64,000 bases of DNA, from contig JAIBBC010000002.1 of assembly GCA_019694875.1 (NCBI GenBank), forward strand, positions 558,001 through 622,000. The letters are read 5' to 3'. This document shows, in pieces, positions 60,101 to 64,000 of this stretch. The notes below the pieces were generated by a model. That model did not search any database. It saw nothing but the letters and a program-made list of their open reading frames with translations, and was not told the DNA's origin. Within the stretch, counting starts at the first letter, position 1. Every line of letters starts with the position of its first letter. Source of the stretch: Cyclobacteriaceae bacterium. GTDB taxonomy: Bacteria; Bacteroidota; Bacteroidia; Cytophagales; Cyclobacteriaceae. The translations under genes and the position numbers were made by a program.

Positions 60101-60531
60101 AGTGGCTTATCCTCTTTCACGTATTCGGAGCAACGATTTGGGCAGGCGGGCATTTGATTCTGTCGTTTGCGTTTCTTCCGCAAGCCCTGAAGCACCGGGA
60201 TATTTCCATTATTCTCAATTTCGAAAAATACTTTGAGCGAATCGGACTTCCTGCATTACTGGTTCAGGCAGTAACTGGTGTAAGCATGGCATTGATATAT
60301 GTCCCGTTTTCAGCGTGGGGAAGCCTCGAAACTTCGCATCATGTTTACCTGTGGATAAAACTCGGTTTACTGATCGCTACCCTCGCGCTAGGTATCCATG
60401 CACGGTTGTTTATTATTCCCCGGCTTACGGCAGAAAAATTATCCTTACTTGCCTTGCATATTATTTTGGTTACCATGCTGGGCGTGGCGCTGGTGATTAC
60501 AGGGATGAGCTTTCGCTTCACGTTCTTCTAA
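60097..60531 (+). CDS. CopD-like four-helix membrane protein
   Basis: 144 residues from a GTG at 60097 in a GTGA overlap with nosY. Helices near 1-20, 45-68, 78-102 and 118-140. The first helix has LFHVFGATIWAGGHLIL, the CopD pattern (His, then W-x-GG-H), and a second His lies in helix 3/4 (GIHARLF). CopD proteins are linked to copper uptake, while some relatives bind haem. As last gene of the nos operon it may help supply copper to NosZ, which is inference from place and family. Confidence 0.8.
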   Translation: MKWLILFHVFGATIWAGGHLILSFAFLPQALKHRDISIILNFEKYFERIGLPALLVQAVTGVSMALIYVPFSAWGSLETSHHVYLWIKLGLLIATLALGIHARLFIIPRLTAEKLSLLALHIILVTMLGVALVITGMSFRFTFF

Positions 60532-60550
60532 CGACACCAAACAGGTCAGA

Positions 60551-61144
60551 CTAAATTTTTATTTTTCTGTTTTCGAGCGTAAGCGCACCGTCCTGTTCCA
60601 TTTTCTTAATTGTGCGGATAACGGTTTCCACGCGCAGCCCGGTCATGTCGGCTAACTCCTGACGGGTATACGGAATGGTAATTTTCTGATGATGTTCAAC
60701 CTGCATTTTCGATTTGATGTACTTCATAATCGTTTTCAGGCGATGTTCGGGTTGATGCGTTGATATTTCGGTGAGGATCATCGTCTTGTATTGAAGTCGC
60801 TGGCACAGTACATGATCAAGCTTCAGGTGCAGGTCAAAATGATCCTTTAACAATCGAAGAAAATCGTATTTGGAGAGTCGCCAAACTTTTCCGGCTGTAA
60901 TGGCTACCGCAGATGCGGGATACGGGAAATCACCCAGTAAAGCGGGCTCGGCAAAACTTTCGCCTGCTTCGAAAACTCCGTGTGTGAACTCACGACCTTC
61001 GTCATTCAATACAAACATTTTGATTTGCCCTTCTTCAACCTGGAAGAAATCGGTTGCCTGATCACCCTCCTCAAACAGAAGCTGATCTTTTCGCACGCTT
61101 ACTAAACGCGCATGATACGATTCCAGAATTTTGACTGGTACCAT
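60551..61144 (-). CDS. Crp/Fnr-family transcription regulator, likely controller of nos
   Basis: 197 residues. Cyclic-nucleotide-type beta-barrel near 10-105 (LLFEEGDQATDFFQVEEGQIKMFVLNDEG...FAEPALLGDFPYPASAVAI), a dimer helix, and a C-terminal Crp helix-turn-helix (YTRQELADMTGLRVETVIRTIKKMEQDGAL). The N-terminal Cys cluster of oxygen-sensing Fnr is absent, so a Dnr/NnrR-like or metabolite-sensing type is more likely. It converges on the nos operon, and a TGAT-N4-ATCA site lies 45 bases before its own start. Confidence 0.88.
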   Translation of the reverse strand: MVPVKILESYHARLVSVRKDQLLFEEGDQATDFFQVEEGQIKMFVLNDEGREFTHGVFEAGESFAEPALLGDFPYPASAVAITAGKVWRLSKYDFLRLLKDHFDLHLKLDHVLCQRLQYKTMILTEISTHQPEHRLKTIMKYIKSKMQVEHHQKITIPYTRQELADMTGLRVETVIRTIKKMEQDGALTLENRKIKI

Positions 61145-61189
61145 AAGGGGATTCGCACTGAAAGTAGAGACTCCTGTATCGTTTAAAAA

Positions 61190-61201
61190 TGATTTTAATC
61201 A
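61190..61201 (-). promoter_or_regulatory. Fnr/Dnr-type box before the Crp/Fnr gene
   Basis: TGATTTTAATCA is TGAT-N4-ATCA, the same core as at 53111-53122 before the nos operon. It lies 45 bases upstream of the regulator ATG, which suggests autoregulation. Confidence 0.6.
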
Positions 61202-61251
61202 GGTATTGCAGACAGCTGCGTGTCTGTGCTTAAAACGAAGGGTTTTAGAGC

Positions 61252-62277
61252 TTAAATGAGCTTTTTTCCGGGCAGTAATTCCCGGATGTGCTGCCTTCCC
61301 AGGTGTACTTTATGTGTGATGCAGCGAAGGTTTCCGATGCTGCTGGAAAACAAGGTTACACCTTTGTCGAACCGGATGTTTTGCATCAGGTCGAACATCT
61401 CGAGCGGAAAACTTCGGGGTATTTCAATGAAGTTTCGGCCGAGCTGCTCACGGTAATTGGTAAGTTCGCGCGGATGTGGTTTGATATACACCTCGTGATC
61501 TGCAGCATGCTCATCGATCAGCTCCGCATACAGCGAAACCTTATATTGCTCCGTCACGAAATTATCCTCGGAGAGCGGTTGAGTGATGATCAGTATTTTC
61601 TTTTTGTCATTAAGGTTTACCGTTTCACCCTTCATAAACACATTCAGGATTCTCGCGCTGTCATCAGGAGAGAGGTTGTCCTGCATTTCTTTCAGGTTTA
61701 ATCGTGTACCCTTGTGCTTAAGCCTCGGGTCGAGTTGTTCGGGAAACTGGAGGTTGATTTCTTTCACTGCATCATCAAATCCGTCACCGATGTATGTTCG
61801 GAGTATGTACTTTCGTTTGATAAGTTTCAGCTTGCTGATGCGGACAATATAATTCCGCGCACCGTCTTCCAGAATCCGCAGATAAGTACCCGGAAAGCGA
61901 AATACGAAATAGGCAGTGGGGTAGCCCCAAAGATAAAATGAGTTGATCTCACTCTCGCGAATGAACGGAGTGAATCGATTGATGTTTGAATTTGTTTCTA
62001 CTGCGCGGATCATCGCCCGGGTTCGAAAAAGTGTCCGCGAAATGAATGAGCCGGTGTTTCGTTCGTCTGCTTCAATCTTCCGGAAAGGAAGCAGTAAAAA
62101 CTCGTCAAAGAATTTGTTTGCCTTTAAAGCCGGGATAATATTTTCCAGACCCGGTGTGTGGTCGTTCAGGATCAGGAGACTCTTGCTGTTTTTGTTTGTG
62201 CGATTAAGTTGCTTGAGAATACTGACGTATACATGAAAGTAAGTACCGCAAATGTAGACCTGATTCATGCTATTCAT
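61252..62277 (-). CDS. GT52/polysialyltransferase-like glycosyltransferase
   Basis: 341 residues. The opening VYICGTYFHVYVSILKQLNRTNK..SLLILND fits the first Rossmann half of GT52 and related sialyltransferases. The C-terminal half has the diagnostic YIKPHPRELTNY near 260-271 and the CMP-site-like VTLFSSSIGNL near 311-321. Such enzymes add sialic-acid-like sugars to surface glycans. The exact donor is unknown. It overlaps the GT4 gene by four bases (ATGA), so it is in the glycosyltransferase operon. Confidence 0.75.
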   Translation of the reverse strand: MNSMNQVYICGTYFHVYVSILKQLNRTNKNSKSLLILNDHTPGLENIIPALKANKFFDEFLLLPFRKIEADERNTGSFISRTLFRTRAMIRAVETNSNINRFTPFIRESEINSFYLWGYPTAYFVFRFPGTYLRILEDGARNYIVRISKLKLIKRKYILRTYIGDGFDDAVKEINLQFPEQLDPRLKHKGTRLNLKEMQDNLSPDDSARILNVFMKGETVNLNDKKKILIITQPLSEDNFVTEQYKVSLYAELIDEHAADHEVYIKPHPRELTNYREQLGRNFIEIPRSFPLEMFDLMQNIRFDKGVTLFSSSIGNLRCITHKVHLGRQHIRELLPGKKLI

Positions 62278-63392
62278 TTCGATTGTACGGCCTGTGCGGC
62301 AACTTTGAACAGCCTGTTGATTTGATTTTCCTGTTCGTAATGTTCAGCAACATGTTTTCTTGCTGCTTCACGCATACGGGTGACCATGTGTTCATCTTCC
62401 AGTAGTGTATTCATGTATGTTGCCATCGCAGCAACGTCACCTTCCTTAACAAGGTATCCGGTTACTCCGTGAACAACGGCTTGTGGGATACCGCCATGCA
62501 GCGTGCTTACAACCGGTAATCCGGTTGCAGAAGCCTCAAGGATGCCAACCGGTGTTCCTTCTGTGTCGCCATTGCAGGCAGTAAGCGAATGCTGAACAAA
62601 AGCGAATGACCGGTTCATCCACTCCTGTACCTGATCATGATTCAGTATTCCGGGAAACAAAACCGAATCCTGCATATCAAGTGACTCGGTAAGTTTTTTG
62701 CAGGCAGCGTACAAACCGGTATGTGCGCCCGCCATAACAAGTTGTGCGTCCGGGTGTTTTTTCCAAACTTCATGAAATGCCCGGATGGTGTATAAAGGGC
62801 CTTTCTTTTCTACGAGTCGCCCGACTGACAAAAATATTTTTTCCCGCGATTGTGATGACGGTTTAAATTTCTCCGTGTCAACACCACATGAAATTACCTG
62901 TACTTTGCCGGGATCCGCGCCAAGCGCAATGAGCTTATTCCGGATGTCGTGCGATACAGCAACGAGTGTGTGAGCATATTCAAATAGAGTTGCGTAGTTT
63001 TTTCTGTATTGTTTCAAAAGTTTTTTGTCGCCCGCATCGTGACCATGAAAGATGGCTATTATCGGAATATTAACCTCTCTGCATATCGGGGCGAGGTGCG
63101 CTGCCGTGAGCCCATAATTCGCCACCACTACGTCAATGTTATACCCGATCAGAAATTTTTTTAAACCGAAGTGACTAAAGTAATTGTTCCTTTTCCCGGT
63201 AACGGCTTTAATAACCTTATGAATAATCCAAAACGGCCACGGTGAGAGTAATGCGCCTTCTTCGCTACGTTCCGGTAAACGACTTGTGTGAATTGAGCGT
63301 ACTTCAGCCAGCCTGGCAAAACCGTTAAGTTGATCACGGATAAATGTTTCCGAGTACGAACCGGGCTCTGACCGGGCAATGCATACCTTCAC
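62274..63392 (-). CDS. GT4-family glycosyltransferase
   Basis: 372 residues from a GTG at 63392. A longer frame starts at 63434, but the GTG lies in a GTGA overlap with the upstream gene, and VKVCIARSEPGSYSETFIRDQL is a natural beta1 start. GT-B features: IAIFHGHDAGDKK, VSHDIRNKLIALGADPGKVQVISCGVDTEKFKP, the nucleotide-binding IFLSVGRLVEKKGPLYTIRAF, and the E-x7-E site GTPVGILEASATGLPVVSTLHGG. It adds a sugar in surface polysaccharide synthesis. Confidence 0.92.
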   Translation of the reverse strand: MKVCIARSEPGSYSETFIRDQLNGFARLAEVRSIHTSRLPERSEEGALLSPWPFWIIHKVIKAVTGKRNNYFSHFGLKKFLIGYNIDVVVANYGLTAAHLAPICREVNIPIIAIFHGHDAGDKKLLKQYRKNYATLFEYAHTLVAVSHDIRNKLIALGADPGKVQVISCGVDTEKFKPSSQSREKIFLSVGRLVEKKGPLYTIRAFHEVWKKHPDAQLVMAGAHTGLYAACKKLTESLDMQDSVLFPGILNHDQVQEWMNRSFAFVQHSLTACNGDTEGTPVGILEASATGLPVVSTLHGGIPQAVVHGVTGYLVKEGDVAAMATYMNTLLEDEHMVTRMREAARKHVAEHYEQENQINRLFKVAAQAVQSK

Positions 63393-64000
63393 GCGGCCTG
63401 CAGATTTGAATTGATGATGCCATTGCGCGTCCACACTTTGCGCTGGAAGCGGGTTTGCTGACGAATCTTCCTGTTTTTATGAATCGATTCGGGCGTGTTG
63501 TAGCCACGTTTATGATCAAGGTGCACACAAACAGCGCTGTAGCGGATTTGCTTTCCCTTGATGCCCAGGTTTACAAGCCGTTCACCGAGTTCGCGATCTT
63601 GACCGCCATATTGCATCTCTTCATTATACCCGTTTACTGCAAGTATATCTTTTTTCCACCCGGACGATCCGTGACCATTCCAGGTGGGCTTGGTTGGTGT
63701 TAACCAATTCAGCAGATATTGCTGCAACCCGCGACTGACAAGTTTAAGTTCCTTGTATGTCTTCTTTAATCCATGAGCATGCAGCCAGTTTACATTAAAT
63801 GCATTTTGATTTTCAACATCTTCACGGCTAACGGCTTTGCTTGTTTCCATCGGGAGCTTGAAATATCCGCCTGAAAGAAAATAGCCCTGCTTTGCATTTC
63901 GAACGTGCGTTTCCACAAAATCCTTTCTTGGAATGCAATCTCCATCGGAAAATATTAAGTAGGATGTGGTAGATGCAGCAACGGCTTTGTTTAGAATAGC
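63389..64000 (-). CDS. GT2-family glycosyltransferase, N-terminus cut by window edge
   Basis: 203 codons are visible and the frame is open at the right edge, so the N-terminal part is missing. The visible part starts AILNKAVAASTTSYLIFSDGD, with the DxD-type metal site in FSDGDCIPRKDFVETHV, then the family C-terminal region WNGHGSSGWKKDILAVNGYNEEMQYGGQDRELGERLVNLG (GQDRELG acid site). This is the GT-A galactosyltransferase-type subfamily. First visible gene of the operon with GT4 and GT52. Confidence 0.9.
   Translation of the reverse strand, partial: AILNKAVAASTTSYLIFSDGDCIPRKDFVETHVRNAKQGYFLSGGYFKLPMETSKAVSREDVENQNAFNVNWLHAHGLKKTYKELKLVSRGLQQYLLNWLTPTKPTWNGHGSSGWKKDILAVNGYNEEMQYGGQDRELGERLVNLGIKGKQIRYSAVCVHLDHKRGYNTPESIHKNRKIRQQTRFQRKVWTRNGIINSNLQAA

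Overview
The window reads as chromosomal DNA of a Bacteroidota bacterium, most likely a member of the Cytophagales or a relative. The grounds are a SusC/SusD pair, a Porin_10-type porin, the short MenE typical of the phylum, Bacteroidota-type lipoproteins, FtsX-type ABC permeases of about 800 residues, LytS/LytTR signalling, LpxK (an LPS maker), and several -7 boxes of the form TAnnTTTG in place of sigma70 hexamers. No plasmid, phage or CRISPR region is visible.

Layout. 1-2.2 kb (minus): a tight run of small genes (DoxX-like, DUF2071, methyltransferase-like, membrane protein cut by the edge) behind yebC. 2.9-9.5 kb (minus): a menaquinone cluster (hotdog thioesterase, menF, menD, menB, a secreted PPC/DUF296 protein, a 56-residue protein plus Zeta-type kinase pair, menE). 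9.6-17.4 kb: histidine phosphatase, TPR protein, coiled-coil/degenerate zinc ribbon protein, Nif3-like gene with an apparent frameshift, lpxK, porin, miaE. 17.4-18.3 kb: a broken IS200/RAYT-like transposase beside five tiny triloop hairpins. 18.3-28.6 kb: a secreted protein often labelled asparagine synthetase B, three FtsX/MacB-type ABC permeases, an ABC ATPase, SGNH and alpha/beta hydrolases. 28.6-29.8 kb: a decayed tRNA, an intact CAT-anticodon tRNA and a GNAT/DUF1778 toxin-antitoxin pair with two operator palindromes. 29.8-37.3 kb: membrane and envelope genes, then an ABC ATPase and a TolC-type protein behind a sigma54-like promoter. 37.5-40.2 kb: rpsA, tRNA-Cys and a 126-bp tandem array built from the 3' part of that tRNA. 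40.2-48.9 kb: an MBL hydrolase and a SusC/SusD locus with accessory lipoproteins and an esterase. 49-53 kb: LytTR/LytS pair, a two-domain FAS1 lipoprotein, DUF2200. 53.2-61.1 kb: a complete clade II type nitrous oxide reductase cluster (cytochrome c, FAS1 lipoprotein, nosZ, membrane protein, nosL, nosD, nosF, nosY, CopD-like protein) converging on a Crp/Fnr regulator. 61.2-64 kb: a glycosyltransferase operon running off the edge.

How it fits together. The men genes make the quinone used in anaerobic respiration, and the nos cluster respires N2O. The nos operon and the Crp/Fnr gene each have a TGAT-N4-ATCA dyad upstream, so a simple regulon is likely. The most unusual parts are the repeats: tRNA-derived copies at two loci carry an inserted CCCGA...TCGGG hairpin, and at tRNA-Cys such a copy has been amplified in tandem together with its terminator. 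Many genes overlap by 1-4 bases (TAATG, ATGA, GTGA), and these overlaps were used to choose starts.
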